NCBI RefSeq assembly: GCF_008973825.1
Contig: NZ_WCHR01000003.1
Coordinates: 62,001-126,000 of the forward strand
From: Gemmobacter serpentinus
GTDB taxonomy: Bacteria; Pseudomonadota; Alphaproteobacteria; Rhodobacterales; Rhodobacteraceae
DNA: 64,000 nt
Reading direction: 5' to 3'
Made by a program: the position numbers and the translations under genes
The notes under the pieces: model-generated
Database searches by the model: none
What the model was told of the DNA's origin: nothing
What the model saw: only the letters and a program-made list of their open reading frames with translations
In this document: one piece after another, positions 1 through 8,761 of the stretch
Position numbering within the stretch: position 1 is the first letter of the stretch
Layout of the letters: the number at the start of each line of letters is the position of its first letter

Positions 1-2
1 TG

Positions 3-629
3 CCGCAGGCGGTGCTGGATGCGCCGCGCCATGGCTGTCTGAACATCCATGCCTCGCTCTTGCCGCGTTGGCGTGGGGCGGCACCGATCCATCGCGCGAT
101 CATGGCGGGCGATGCGGAGACCGGCATCTGCATCATGCAGATGGAGGCGGGACTGGATACCGGGCCGGTGCTGCTGCGCGAGGCGACCGCGATCGGCGTG
201 GAGGAAACCACCGGCGCGCTGCATGACCGCCTGAGCGACATGGGCGCGCGGCTGATCCTTGATGCGCTGGCCGACCTGCCGCAATTGCAGCCCGTGCCGC
301 AGCCGGACGCCGGCGTGACCTATGCCGCCAAGATCGACAAAGCCGAGGCGCGGCTGGACTGGACGCGCCCCGCGCATGAGGTGGATCGGCTGATCCGTGG
401 CCTGGCACCCTTTCCCGGGGCCTGGTGTGATGTGGCGGGCGAGCGGGTGAAACTGCTGGGCAGCCGCGTTGTGCAAGGTGAAGGTGCGCCCGGCGCGGTG
501 CTGCACGGTGTCATCATTGCCTGTGGTGTGGATGCGGTGGAAATCACCCTGTTGCAACGCGAAGGCAAGCGCGCAATGACCCCGGATGAGGCGTTGCGTG
601 GCTTTGCATTGCCTGCGGTGCTCGGGTAA
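3..629 (+). CDS. fmt: Methionyl-tRNA formyltransferase, C-terminal part (5' end outside window)
   Basis: Formylates Met-tRNA(fMet) with 10-formyltetrahydrofolate for translation initiation, in the cytoplasm. The open frame runs in from the left edge, so roughly the first third of the usual ~300-residue protein is missing. Visible motifs are NIHASLLP with RWRG just after it, which carries the catalytic Asn/His of the formyltransferase fold, and GLDTGPVL with the conserved Asp. The rest matches the C-terminal OB-like domain, with LDWTRPA and [11 protein letters not shown]. In many bacteria def lies upstream of fmt, but that side is not in the window. The identity is certain from the motifs; only the start is unknown. 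Confidence 0.96.
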   Translation, partial: PQAVLDAPRHGCLNIHASLLPRWRGAAPIHRAIMAGDAETGICIMQMEAGLDTGPVLLREATAIGVEETTGALHDRLSDMGARLILDALADLPQLQPVPQPDAGVTYAAKIDKAEARLDWTRPAHEVDRLIRGLAPFPGAWCDVAGERVKLLGSRVVQGEGAPGAVLHGVIIACGVDAVEITLLQREGKRAMTPDEALRGFALPAVLG

Positions 630-739
630 CGCGCTGTCTGCTGTGATGAACCGCCTGCGGAAATTGCGCCCGTGCAGCGATGATGGACAGCGCGCGGGCC
701 TTGCGTCAGACTGCACGCATCCAACCCTGTGAGGCCCGC

Positions 740-976
740 ATGAATTTTGTCATGATCCTGATCGTCGGTGCCGCCGCGGGCTTTCTGGCCACGCGATTCA
801 TGCGGGTGCAGCTGGACGTGGTGACGACCGTTCTGATCGGCGTGGTTGGCGCGGGCGTGTCGTGGTTCGTTCTGCGGCTGATCTATCGGCTGATGGGGTC
901 GGGCGTCATGTTGATCGGGGCCATTGCCGGGGCGATGGCGCTGATCTGGCTTTGGCAGAAATATTTCAATCGCTGA
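740..976 (+). CDS. Small membrane protein, GlsB/YeaQ/YmgE-like
   Basis: A 78-residue, very hydrophobic protein with about three membrane segments: residues 3-18, 27-46 and 52-72. The Gly-rich helices (VGAAAGFLA, IGVVGAGVS, IGAIAGAMA) resemble the transglycosylase-associated GlsB/YeaQ/YmgE family, whose molecular role is unclear. I chose the ATG at 740 because the hydrophobic protein starts there; an upstream start at 680 would add a polar, non-conserved stretch. The last 11 bases overlap the 3' end of the convergent TetR gene. The family assignment rests on pattern only, so it could be an unrelated small membrane protein. Confidence 0.7.
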   Translation: MNFVMILIVGAAAGFLATRFMRVQLDVVTTVLIGVVGAGVSWFVLRLIYRLMGSGVMLIGAIAGAMALIWLWQKYFNR

Positions 977-1484
977 GACGCTTCAGCACGTCCTTTAGCC
1001 GCACCGGCTTGCCGCTGGCCTCTTGCCACAGCAATTGCCCTTGCCACAGCGCAAACAGGGCCGCTGCGGCCTCCCGGCCTTTTGGCCCGCCGCCGATCCG
1101 CAGCGCCAATGCGGTTTCGACCTGCGCCCGCCAGCTTTCGGCCTGGGCCCGCAACCCCGGATCGTCATCGGCGGTGAGCAGCAACATGGGCGAGATGGAA
1201 AGATCGCCGCCAAGCGCCTTGAGCAGCGCAAGCGCGCCCTTGCCATTCAGCGGGCAGGCGCTTTCGAATTGGGTGGTCTCGGTCTCCAGCTGCTGCCAGC
1301 CCTGGCTGATCGCCGCGCGCAACATGGCGTCGCGGGTGGTGAAACGCTGCACCAGTGTCGGAGCGGCGAGGCCGGTTGCCTGCGCGACGGTTGCAAAGGA
1401 CACGCCCCGCGCGCCTGTGTCGGTCAGCAGGCGGAGAGTCGCGGTCAGCACGGCGCTGTCGGAAATGAGCTTCTTACGGGGCAT
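966..1484 (-). CDS. TetR-family transcriptional regulator
   Basis: A 172-residue protein with an N-terminal helix-turn-helix at about residues 25-48 (SFATVAQATGLAAPTLVQRF), typical of TetR regulators: one short DNA-binding domain followed by a helical ligand-binding domain. The total length is short for the family (usually 190-220). The C-terminal half shows no recognisable ligand signature. It lies convergent to the small membrane gene, overlapping it by 11 bases, and upstream of the UPF0126 gene on the same strand, so no divergent target gene is evident. The ligand and regulon cannot be read from the sequence. Confidence 0.85.
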   Translation of the reverse strand: MPRKKLISDSAVLTATLRLLTDTGARGVSFATVAQATGLAAPTLVQRFTTRDAMLRAAISQGWQQLETETTQFESACPLNGKGALALLKALGGDLSISPMLLLTADDDPGLRAQAESWRAQVETALALRIGGGPKGREAAAALFALWQGQLLWQEASGKPVRLKDVLKRLSD

Positions 1485-1523
1485 GGCCCTTTGTAACCGG
1501 CTTGTGTGACAAGCAAAGCGGAA

Positions 1524-2150
1524 TTAGCGCAATCCGTCACGCGGCGGGCGCGGGCGATAAACCGGCAGGCGCCAGCCAAAGGCGATGGAACCCGCGCGCA
1601 AGGCGAAGGTGACCACCGCGCAGGCCAGTAGCGCCCCGTCCATGTCGATCCAGGTCAGCACAACGGCGGCAAGTGCCCCGGCAAAGGCGGCGGTCACATA
1701 GATCTCGCCCGCCTTCAGGACCATCGGCACCTCGTTGCAGACCACATCGCGCATCAGCCCGCCCAAGCACCCGGTGGCGATGCCCATGACGACGGTGACC
1801 GCCGGCGACAGGCCGGCGGCAAGCGCCACACCCACGCCCGCTGGCACCGCGACCGCCAGCGCGCAGGCATCGAGCCAGCGCAAGACACGGTAGCGGCTTT
1901 CCAGCCGGTGAGCGGCGAAAAACACCAGCACCGCCGCGGCGGCTGCAACGCCCAAATAGATCGGCTGGCCGATCCAGAACACCGGGTCGCGGTTGATCAG
2001 CACATCGCGCACCGTGCCGCCGCCGACGGCGGTCAGGCAGGCGATGAAGATGAACCCCACCAGATCAAGCTGTGCCCGACTGGCCACCAAAGCCCCGGTC
2101 AGGGCAAAGACCGCGACGGAGGCAAAATCGAGCGCGGCCAGCACCGTCAT
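1524..2150 (-). CDS. Trimeric intracellular cation channel family (UPF0126) membrane protein
   Basis: A 208-residue inner-membrane protein made of two similar halves of about three helices each. Each half carries a Gly-rich turn followed by Arg-Asp: GGGTVRD near residue 44 and LGGLMRD near residue 130. That repeated G-G-x-x-R-D pattern is the hallmark of the UPF0126/YadS/YicG family, related to TRIC channels. Its start overlaps the end of rnhA in an ATGA junction (2147-2150), so the two genes are probably translated from one message. Substrate is not predictable; monovalent cations or small metabolites are possible. Confidence 0.88.
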   Translation of the reverse strand: MTVLAALDFASVAVFALTGALVASRAQLDLVGFIFIACLTAVGGGTVRDVLINRDPVFWIGQPIYLGVAAAAAVLVFFAAHRLESRYRVLRWLDACALAVAVPAGVGVALAAGLSPAVTVVMGIATGCLGGLMRDVVCNEVPMVLKAGEIYVTAAFAGALAAVVLTWIDMDGALLACAVVTFALRAGSIAFGWRLPVYRPRPPRDGLR

Positions 2151-2611
2151 GCCGCGCCCTTTTTCTTGAACGGCGCCATGCCTTCGCGGGCCAGTTCATC
2201 GGCACGCTCGTTCTCGGCATGTCCCGCATGGCCCTTGATCCATTTCCAGGTGACCTGATGGCGCGCCTGCGCCGCGTCCAGCCGCTGCCACAGATCGACA
2301 TTCTTCACCGGCTTGCGGTCAGCGGTCTTCCAACCATTGCGCTTCCAGCCGAAGATCCAGCCGGTGACCCCGTTCTTCACATAGGCGCTGTCGGTGACCA
2401 CGGTGATCACCGAGGCGCGGCTGAGCGCCTCCAATGCGGAGATCGCGGCCAGAAGCTCCATCCGGTTATTGGTCGTATCAGGCTCGCCGCCATTCAGCGT
2501 GCGCTCCTTCACCACCACCTCGCCCTCGCGCGCGAGCATCAGCACGCCCCAGCCTCCGGGGCCGGGATTGCCGGAGCAGGCACCATCGGTATAGGCGAAA
2601 AGGTCGGGCAT
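2147..2611 (-). CDS. rnhA: Ribonuclease HI
   Basis: Cleaves the RNA strand of RNA-DNA hybrids, for example at R-loops and replication primers; cytoplasmic. The protein has 154 residues, the normal length. It contains the DEDD-type active site: [11 protein letters not shown] (first Asp), NRMELLAA (Glu), [10 protein letters not shown] (second Asp), and [13 protein letters not shown] (His and last Asp). The ATG at 2611 gives exactly the family N-terminus ([10 protein letters not shown]); a longer reading upstream would add non-family sequence. It is followed by the UPF0126 gene with a 4-base overlap and preceded by a DUF3429 gene after 41 bases. Confidence 0.97.
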   Translation of the reverse strand: MPDLFAYTDGACSGNPGPGGWGVLMLAREGEVVVKERTLNGGEPDTTNNRMELLAAISALEALSRASVITVVTDSAYVKNGVTGWIFGWKRNGWKTADRKPVKNVDLWQRLDAAQARHQVTWKWIKGHAGHAENERADELAREGMAPFKKKGAA

Positions 2612-2652
2612 CGGGGCAAGGATCCTGCGGTAGCGGCGGCGTTCGGCGTGGC

Positions 2653-3081
2653 TTACAGCGCCGAGGTCAGCGAAGCCAGCACCACCACGGTCAGAATGGC
2701 GCGGAAGCGCATCCACCACATGGGGGCGATGCCTTCGTTCCAGAACCAGAAATCGATCAGCAGGGTCGCGGTATAGCCAAGGATCATCGCCTCGACCCGG
2801 TAGGGGTGCAGCGGCAGCAGGGCGGTTGCGGCAAAGATCGCGGGCAGCACCGCGAATGTATAGGCAAAGCCCGCCTCACGCCCCTCGGTGCGGGTAGCAA
2901 AGCCCCAGAGCACCCCGCTGAGGAAGCAAAGGATCACTGTGCCGTAATGCAGCAGCAGCCAATCATCCTTGGCCAGCGCGGTCAATGTCGGGTTGACGAT
3001 GGGCCAGCGCGCAAGAGATGCACCGGCCAGAAAGGGCACGATGCCGATAATGCCGAAAATGGCGGCGCCACGCGGGATCAT
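2653..3081 (-). CDS. DUF3429 family membrane protein
   Basis: A 142-residue protein with five likely membrane helices and the pattern of the DUF3429 family: a conserved [18 protein letters not shown] stretch near residues 44-61 and a Trp-rich C-terminal part (WFWNE, MWWMRF). No biochemical function is established. I placed the start at the ATG at 3081, which overlaps the stop of a 39-codon ORF in an ATGA junction; extending upstream gives low-complexity non-family residues. It precedes rnhA on the same strand. Confidence 0.8.
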   Translation of the reverse strand: MIPRGAAIFGIIGIVPFLAGASLARWPIVNPTLTALAKDDWLLLHYGTVILCFLSGVLWGFATRTEGREAGFAYTFAVLPAIFAATALLPLHPYRVEAMILGYTATLLIDFWFWNEGIAPMWWMRFRAILTVVVLASLTSAL

Positions 3082-3197
3082 GCCCGGCGACCCCGCACAG
3101 CTTTCACGGATTGCGATGCAGCCACCGGCCGCGCCACCCAAAGCAGGGCCGGGGCGAGGCAGAGAGCGGCGAATGTCAAAAGCAAGTCGGGTGTCAT
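3078..3197 (-). CDS. Candidate 39-residue small membrane protein coupled to the DUF3429 gene
   Basis: A short ORF, MTPDLLLTFAALCLAPALLW and then a polar tail rich in Arg and Ser, with one likely membrane helix (residues 5-22). It has a strong Shine-Dalgarno sequence, GGAGGT, five bases before its ATG, whereas the DUF3429 start inside it has no good site of its own. Its TGA overlaps the DUF3429 ATG (3078-3081), the usual geometry for translational coupling. It may be a real small protein or mainly a leader that brings ribosomes to the next gene. I know no family for it. Confidence 0.5.
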   Translation of the reverse strand: MTPDLLLTFAALCLAPALLWVARPVAASQSVKAVRGRRA

Positions 3198-3281
3198 GGC
3201 AACCTCCGGTTAGACCCGCAGACTAGGGGTTTGGGTGGCTGAGGCAAGGCCTTGGCAAACGGACAGGTGCCGCATCCGGCG

Positions 3282-4235
3282 TCATTCCGCAACGCGCAAG
3301 ATGCGCGGCACCTTGAATTCCACGTTTTCCTGCGCGGTTTCGACCGGCACGACGGTGGTTTCAAAGCGGTTGCGGAAAGAATCGATCACCTCGTTGACCA
3401 GCACCTCCGGGGCGCTGGCCCCGGCGGTGATGCCGATGGCGCGAATCCCGGTCAGGGCGCGCCAGTCGATATCCGTGGCGCGCTGCACCAGTTGCGAATA
3501 GCTGCAGCCATTGGCGCGGCCCACCTCGACAAGGCGCCGCGAGTTAGAGGAATTTGGCGCGCCGATCACCAGAAGCGCGTCGATCTTATGGGCGATCGCC
3601 TTCACCGCCGCCTGACGGTTGGTGGTGGCGTAGCAGATATCTTCCTTATGCGGCCCGATAATGGCCGGGAAACGCGCCTTCAGCGCGGCCACGATCTCCA
3701 CCGTATCATCGACCGACAGGGTGGTCTGGGTGATGAAGGCCAGTCGTTCGGGATCGCGGGGGGTGACATGGGCCACATCGGCGACCGTTTCCACCAACAA
3801 AACCTCGCCCGGCGGCAGTTGCCCCATGGTGCCGATGGTTTCGGGGTGGCCGGCATGGCCGATCATCACCATCTGCAGGCCGTTTTCATGATGGCGCTCG
3901 GCCTCGATATGCACCTTGGAGACCAAGGGGCAAGTCGCATCGACAAAGACCATCTGGCGCGCCTGTGCGGCCTGTGGCACCGATTTCGGCACGCCATGCG
4001 CCGAGAAGATGACCGGGCGATCATCGGGCACTTCGTCCAATTCCTCGACGAAGATCGCGCCAAGCGCCTTCAGCCCGTCGACGACAAACTTGTTGTGCAC
4101 GATTTCGTGCCGCACATAGACCGGGGCGCCCCATTTCTGCAGCGCCATTTCCACGATCTTGATCGCGCGGTCCACACCTGCGCAAAAGCCGCGCGGGGCA
4201 GCCAGATAAAGCGTCAATGGGGGGGCTTGGGTCAT
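3282..4235 (-). CDS. ispH: 4-hydroxy-3-methylbut-2-enyl diphosphate reductase
   Basis: Last step of the MEP isoprenoid pathway: an iron-sulfur enzyme that turns HMBPP into IPP and DMAPP. The length is 317 residues, as usual. The three cluster cysteines are visible in [19 protein letters not shown] and [10 protein letters not shown]. The catalytic regions FSAHGVP and TQTTLSVDD and the [11 protein letters not shown] stretch are also present. The same window carries ispE and a polyprenyl diphosphate synthase gene, which use the same pathway. The gene stands alone, with 84 bases to the DUF3429-side small ORF and 46 bases to the upstream YqaA-like gene on the same strand. Confidence 0.97.
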   Translation of the reverse strand: MTQAPPLTLYLAAPRGFCAGVDRAIKIVEMALQKWGAPVYVRHEIVHNKFVVDGLKALGAIFVEELDEVPDDRPVIFSAHGVPKSVPQAAQARQMVFVDATCPLVSKVHIEAERHHENGLQMVMIGHAGHPETIGTMGQLPPGEVLLVETVADVAHVTPRDPERLAFITQTTLSVDDTVEIVAALKARFPAIIGPHKEDICYATTNRQAAVKAIAHKIDALLVIGAPNSSNSRRLVEVGRANGCSYSQLVQRATDIDWRALTGIRAIGITAGASAPEVLVNEVIDSFRNRFETTVVPVETAQENVEFKVPRILRVAE

Positions 4236-4281
4236 GTCCGGGGCCTCGTTCGCGTGGGCCAGAGGTAGGCGTTCCGACGGC

Positions 4282-4719
4282 TCACGTCCAGAGCCAAGCG
4301 GTCATTCCGGCAGTTGCGGCGGCGACAAGGGCATAGCGGGCAGTCTTGACCAGGCCGACGACAAGCCCGAATTGCCAGAGCGGGACGCGCAGCGCGCCCG
4401 CGATGAAACAGATCACATCGCCGCCGGGTGCCCAACTCAGCAGCAATGTCCAAAGTCCCCAGCGACGGTAGAAGGTTTCGGCGCGCGCCAGCTGCGCTTG
4501 CGGGATGCGGAGCCTGCCCTCCATCGCGCGCAGGCCACGTCCGCTTGCCCATGTCACGACCGAACCTGCGGTATTGGCGAGGCCCGCACATAGGATCATC
4601 AGCCCGACCGGCGCGGTGCCAGCCAGTTGCAGGGCGATGAACACCGCCTCGGATTGCATGGGGATCGGGGTCGCGGCCAGAAAGGCTGCAAGCATCAGCC
4701 CGCCAAGGGATGCCAGCAT
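4282..4719 (-). CDS. YqaA/SNARE-associated (DedA-like) small membrane protein
   Basis: A 145-residue membrane protein with about four helices. It has the short YqaA-type form of the SNARE-associated/DedA family: an N-terminal hydrophobic segment containing P-I-P-S-type residues ([11 protein letters not shown]), a Gly-containing re-entrant region ([16 protein letters not shown]), an amphipathic stretch with RWG, then P-G-G-D ([17 protein letters not shown]). DedA relatives act in membrane energetics and lipid transport; the role of this short group is not settled. It lies 46 bases upstream of ispH on the same strand and may be cotranscribed with it. The Shine-Dalgarno site before 4719 is weak, so the start could shift by a few codons. 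Confidence 0.75.
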   Translation of the reverse strand: MLASLGGLMLAAFLAATPIPMQSEAVFIALQLAGTAPVGLMILCAGLANTAGSVVTWASGRGLRAMEGRLRIPQAQLARAETFYRRWGLWTLLLSWAPGGDVICFIAGALRVPLWQFGLVVGLVKTARYALVAAATAGMTAWLWT

Positions 4720-4839
4720 CAGGTGAACTGGGCCATGGGCAGGGCGGTTGGGTGATTCGACTTGGCTGCGATCCGAAAGGGTCTGGCCGGGCGGCGCGTC
4801 ATGCAGACAGTGCCCGGCCTGATCCTGACCGACCGGATC

Positions 4840-5418
4840 TCACTTTGCATGAACCGGCGGCATCGTCTCATCACGCTCCAGCCGTGGCTCGCGCGGCGGG
4901 CGGCCGATCACTTCGCGCAGCTCGTCCAGTTCGATGAAGTTGTCGGCCTGACGGCGCAGTTCATCCGCGATCATCGGCGGCTGGCTACGGATGGTCGATA
5001 CAACCGAAACGCGAACGCCCTGACGTTGCAGGCTTTCGACCAGCGGGCGGAAATCGCCGTCGCCCGAGAACAGCACGATATGATCGAGGCGCGGCGCGAG
5101 TTCCATCGCGTTCACGGTCAGCTCGATATCCATGTTGCCCTTCACCTTCCGGCGACCCTGGCTGTCGGTATATTCCTTGGCGGGCTTTGTCACCATGGTG
5201 AAACCGTTGTAATGAAGCCAATCAACCAGAGGGCGAATCGGCGAATACTCATCATTTTCAAGCAAAGCCGTATAGTAGAAGGCGCGCAGCAGCTTGCCGC
5301 GACGCATGAACTCCTGGCGGAGAAGTTTGTAGTCGATATCGAACCCGAGTGCCTTCGCGGCCGCGTAAAGGTTTGATCCGTCTATGAACAACGCAAGGCG
5401 CTCGTCCTTGTAAAACAT
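4840..5418 (-). CDS. NYN domain protein (LabA/DUF88 family), putative RNase
   Basis: A 192-residue protein of the PIN-like NYN superfamily. The motif LALFIDGSNLY near the N-terminus provides the first acidic metal ligand, and HIVLFSGDGDFRPLV near residue 110 provides the SGDxD ligands; both are typical of LabA/DUF88 proteins, thought to be metal-dependent ribonucleases. I chose the ATG at 5418, preceded by GAGGGG about nine bases upstream; the longer reading to 5454 starts in non-family sequence. It is divergent from folK across 137 bases. No cognate RNA target can be named from the sequence. Confidence 0.87.
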   Translation of the reverse strand: MFYKDERLALFIDGSNLYAAAKALGFDIDYKLLRQEFMRRGKLLRAFYYTALLENDEYSPIRPLVDWLHYNGFTMVTKPAKEYTDSQGRRKVKGNMDIELTVNAMELAPRLDHIVLFSGDGDFRPLVESLQRQGVRVSVVSTIRSQPPMIADELRRQADNFIELDELREVIGRPPREPRLERDETMPPVHAK

Positions 5419-5555
5419 TCCATGTCCCCTCAAAATACGCCCCGCGCCGTGCATTCAGGGGGTGGTGGAACCCTGAAAAAACGCCTGCGGAACGCGATTG
5501 GATAGCAATCCACTGTCAAACTGCGCAACCCATACTTAAGAGAGTGCCACCGGCA

Positions 5556-6137
5556 ATGCTGTCTGAAAATCCCGTTATTGTCGCTTTTGGCGCGAATTTG
5601 TCATTTGGTGATGTCTCTGTGCGCAATCGATTGCAGATGGCCACAGATGACCTTGCCGCCGAGGGGTTGGGTGTCCTGCGGCACAGCCGCTATTACGCAA
5701 CGCCGTGCTTTCCGGCGGGGGCCGGCCCAGACTATGTGAATGCAGCCGCCGTCCTGTCGGCCGATGGCATGTCGGCCGAGGCCGTTCTCAGCGCACTGCA
5801 TCGGATCGAGGCCAGGCATGGCCGCGCGCGGCAAAGTCGCTGGGCCGGGCGCAGCTTGGATATCGATCTGATCGCGATGGGGAGCACGGTGCTGCCGGAT
5901 GCCGAAACGCATCGGCAATGGCGCGAGCTCGCCGCTGCGGATCAGGCGCGGCTTGCCCCCGATCAACTGATCCTGCCACATCCGCGCCTGCAGGATCGTG
6001 CGTTCGTTCTGGTGCCGTTGGCAGAGGTTGCACCGGATTGGCGGCACCCCCTTCTTCACCGCAGCGTGGTCGAGATGCTGGCGGATCTGCCGCCGGAGGC
6101 GGTGGACGAGGTGAAGCCCCTGGTCAAAGCCGCGTGA
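5556..6137 (+). CDS. folK: 2-amino-4-hydroxy-6-hydroxymethyldihydropteridine pyrophosphokinase
   Basis: Transfers pyrophosphate from ATP to hydroxymethyldihydropterin in folate synthesis. The 193-residue protein shows the N-terminal GANLSFGD element, WAGRSLDIDLIAMG (R-x-x-D-x-D metal and pterin site) and the C-terminal LPHPRLQDRAFVLVPL signature. The start is uncertain between a GTG at 5544 and the ATG at 5556. I prefer the ATG, with AAGAGAG upstream at a longer spacing, since family members begin close to the first strand. It stands between the divergent NYN gene and rpoZ on the same strand. Confidence 0.94.
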   Translation: MLSENPVIVAFGANLSFGDVSVRNRLQMATDDLAAEGLGVLRHSRYYATPCFPAGAGPDYVNAAAVLSADGMSAEAVLSALHRIEARHGRARQSRWAGRSLDIDLIAMGSTVLPDAETHRQWRELAAADQARLAPDQLILPHPRLQDRAFVLVPLAEVAPDWRHPLLHRSVVEMLADLPPEAVDEVKPLVKAA

Positions 6138-6174
6138 CATTGCCTGTTTGGCGGGCAAGGATGGGATTCCGGCC

Positions 6175-6203
6175 TTGTCAATAGTCTTGTCGGGCGGTAT
6201 GGA
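6175..6203 (+). promoter_or_regulatory. Sigma-70-type promoter for rpoZ-spoT operon
   Basis: TTGTCA at 6175-6180 and TATGGA at 6198-6203 are separated by exactly 17 bases, a good housekeeping-promoter match (TTGACA/TATAAT with two mismatches each at most). It ends about 30 bases before the rpoZ ATG, with an AGGAGA ribosome site between. Seen by eye only; no transcription start is known. Confidence 0.5.
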
Positions 6204-6235
6204 GGCGTTTCCATGCCATCCGCTAGGAGAACTCC

Positions 6236-6595
6236 ATGGCCCGTGTGACGGTCGAAGATTGCGTTGACAAGGTTCCCAACCGGTTCGAGCTGGTGATGGT
6301 TGCTGCCCATCGGGCGCGCGAGATCCAGGCTGGATCGCCGCTGTCGGTTGATCGTGACAACGACAAGAACCCGGTCGTCGCCCTGCGCGAGATCGCGGAA
6401 GAAACCCAGTCCGCCGACCATCTGCGCGAGCGCATGATCGAAAGCTATCAGACCCAGATCGAGGTCGATGAGCCCGAAGACGATCAGATGGCGCTGCTGA
6501 TGGGCAATGGCGATGCCGTTGACCGTCCGGCCACCGATGACATGTCGGAAGAAAAGCTGTTGCGCGCCCTTATGGAAGCGAATGGCGAACGCTGA
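6236..6595 (+). CDS. rpoZ: DNA-directed RNA polymerase omega subunit
   Basis: Small subunit that helps the beta' subunit fold and assemble, and in many proteobacteria forms part of the ppGpp binding site. The 119-residue protein begins [19 protein letters not shown] and contains [11 protein letters not shown] and [10 protein letters not shown], the conserved omega core; the acidic C-terminal tail (DEPEDDQ...) is typical of alphaproteobacteria. AGGAGA precedes the ATG by six bases. It is followed after 18 bases by the Rsh gene spoT, a common pairing of the ppGpp synthetase with an RNA polymerase subunit that responds to it. Confidence 0.96.
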   Translation: MARVTVEDCVDKVPNRFELVMVAAHRAREIQAGSPLSVDRDNDKNPVVALREIAEETQSADHLRERMIESYQTQIEVDEPEDDQMALLMGNGDAVDRPATDDMSEEKLLRALMEANGER

Positions 6596-6613
6596 TAGGG
6601 CAGGCGGCGGGGC

Positions 6614-8731
6614 ATGATTGATGTCGAGGACCTCGTCGCGCTCGTTCGCAACTACAACCCGCGCACCAATGCCGATCTGATCCGCCGGGCCTATGCCTAC
6701 GGGATGCAGATGCATGAAGGGCAGTTCCGCAAATCGGGCGAGCCCTATTTCACGCATCCCGTGGCGGTCGCGGCGATCCTGACCGAACAGCGGCTGGATG
6801 ATGCAACGCTCATCACAGCGTTGTTGCATGACACTATCGAAGACACCAAGGCCAGCTATACCGATGTCGCCCGCGAATTCGGCGAGGAGGTGGCGGAACT
6901 GGTCGATGGTGTCACCAAGCTGACCAATTTGCAGCTGACCTCCACCGAATCGAAGCAGGCGGAAAATTTCCGCAAGCTGTTTGTTGCCATGTCGAAAGAC
7001 CTGCGCGTGATTCTGGTGAAGCTGGCAGACCGGCTGCACAATATGCGCACCATCAAGTCGATGCGCCCCGACAAGCAGGCCCAGAAAGCGCGCGAGACGA
7101 TGGAGATCTTCGCACCGCTCGCGGGTCGCATGGGGATGCAATGGATGCGCGATGAGCTGGAAGACCTTGCCTTCCGGGTGCTCAATCCCGATGCGCGCAA
7201 TTCGATCATCCGCCGCTTCATCACGCTGCAACGCGAGGCGGGCGATGTGGTGCACAAGATCACCGCAGATATCCGCCACGAGCTGGAGAAGGCAGGGATC
7301 GAGGCCGATGTCTACGGCCGTGCGAAAAAGCCCTATAGCGTCTGGCGCAAGATGCAGGAGAAGGATCTGGCCTTCTCGCGCCTGTCCGACATCTATGGTT
7401 TTCGTGTCATCACCACGAATGTGGCCGATTGCTATCGCATTCTGGGCGTCATTCATGCGCGCTGGCGCGCGGTGCCGGGGCGGTTCAAGGATTACATCAG
7501 CCAGCCGAAATCGAATGGCTATCGCTCGATCCATACCACGGTGTCCGGACGTGACGGCAAGCGGGTGGAGGTGCAGATCCGCACCCGGCAGATGCATGAG
7601 GTCAACGAATCCGGCGTGGCCGCGCATTGGTCTTACCGTGAAGGCGTGCGGGTGCAGAACCCTTTCGCGGTGGATCCTGTCAAATGGGTCGCCAGTCTGA
7701 ACGAGCGGCTTAGCGCGGAAGACACCGACGATTTCATGGAGAATGTGAAGCTGGAAATGTACACCGATCAGGTGTTCTGCTTCACCCCCAAGGGCGATGT
7801 GATGCAATTGCCGCGCGGCGCGACGCCGCTGGATTTCGCCTATGCGATCCATACCCGCATCGGCAATTCCACTGTTTCTGCCAAGGTGGACGGCATTCGC
7901 GTGCCGCTCTGGACCCGGCTGAAGAACGGCCAGTCGGTCGAGATCCTGACCGCCGAAGGTCAGCGCCCGCAGGCCAGCTGGATCGATATCGTGGCGACAG
8001 GGCGCGCGAAATCCGCGATCCGCCGCAGCCTGCGCGAAGAGGATCGTGGACGATTCATTAAGCTGGGGCAGGAACTGGCCCGTGCGGCCTTCGACCATGC
8101 AGGCAAGAAAGCCACCGACAAGGCGTTGCGCACGGCAGCGCGGATGCTGGCCCTGCCCGATGAGATGGAGCTGCTGGCGCAGCTTGGTTCCGCCGAACTT
8201 GCCGCGCGCAAGGTGATCGAGGTGCTTTATCCCGAGCTTCAGGTGTCCAAACCCGAGGTGGTGGATGCGCAACGCCCGGTTCTGGGGCTTTCTGCGGATC
8301 AGCATTTCAGCCGGGCGCGTTGCTGTCAGCCTGTGCCGGGTGAACGGATCGTGGGCATCACCTATCGCGGCCAGGGCGTTGTGGCCCATGCCATCGATTG
8401 CCCCGCGCTTGCGGAGTATGAGGAACAGCCGGAACGCTGGGTCGATCTGCGCTGGCAGGCCGGGCGCCACGCGGCGGTCAATACCGTCAGCCTGGAACTG
8501 ACCATTGCGAATGACGCGGGCGTGCTTGGCCGGATCTGCACCTTGATCGGCGAGCAGAAGGCCAATATCTCGGATCTGAATTTCATTGATCGTAAACCGG
8601 ACTTTTACCGACTTGTGATCGATGTCGATTTGCGTGATCTGGAACATCTCCATATGGTGATGACAGCTTTGGAGGCGGAAACCGATGTGGCGCAGATCGC
8701 GCGGCATCGAGATCGAAACCGCCAGTCCTAA
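6614..8731 (+). CDS. spoT: Bifunctional (p)ppGpp synthetase/hydrolase (Rsh, RelA/SpoT)
   Basis: Makes and degrades the stringent-response alarmone (p)ppGpp. The 705-residue protein has the full Rsh layout. An HD hydrolase domain lies at about residues 35-180, with FTHPVAVAAI, LLHDTIEDT and KLADRLHNMR. The synthetase domain at about 225-345 has SDIYGFRVI and NGYRSIHTTV. A TGS domain at about 380-445 has VFCFTPKGDVMQLPRGATPLDFAYAIH. A C-terminal ACT domain at about 625-700 has AGVLGRICTLIGE. The HD residues are present, so both activities are expected. It is the second gene of a long operon after rpoZ; the next gene starts 30 bases later. Confidence 0.97.
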   Translation: MIDVEDLVALVRNYNPRTNADLIRRAYAYGMQMHEGQFRKSGEPYFTHPVAVAAILTEQRLDDATLITALLHDTIEDTKASYTDVAREFGEEVAELVDGVTKLTNLQLTSTESKQAENFRKLFVAMSKDLRVILVKLADRLHNMRTIKSMRPDKQAQKARETMEIFAPLAGRMGMQWMRDELEDLAFRVLNPDARNSIIRRFITLQREAGDVVHKITADIRHELEKAGIEADVYGRAKKPYSVWRKMQEKDLAFSRLSDIYGFRVITTNVADCYRILGVIHARWRAVPGRFKDYISQPKSNGYRSIHTTVSGRDGKRVEVQIRTRQMHEVNESGVAAHWSYREGVRVQNPFAVDPVKWVASLNERLSAEDTDDFMENVKLEMYTDQVFCFTPKGDVMQLPRGATPLDFAYAIHTRIGNSTVSAKVDGIRVPLWTRLKNGQSVEILTAEGQRPQASWIDIVATGRAKSAIRRSLREEDRGRFIKLGQELARAAFDHAGKKATDKALRTAARMLALPDEMELLAQLGSAELAARKVIEVLYPELQVSKPEVVDAQRPVLGLSADQHFSRARCCQPVPGERIVGITYRGQGVVAHAIDCPALAEYEEQPERWVDLRWQAGRHAAVNTVSLELTIANDAGVLGRICTLIGEQKANISDLNFIDRKPDFYRLVIDVDLRDLEHLHMVMTALEAETDVAQIARHRDRNRQS

Positions 8732-8761
8732 GGGACGCATGGACGGGCAGGGACCAAGAAC

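Noticed and set aside
630-694. CGCGCTGTC and its complement GACAGCGCG after fmt
   Set aside because: The arms are 47 bases apart with no T-run, so it is not a terminator; a chance inverted repeat is likely.
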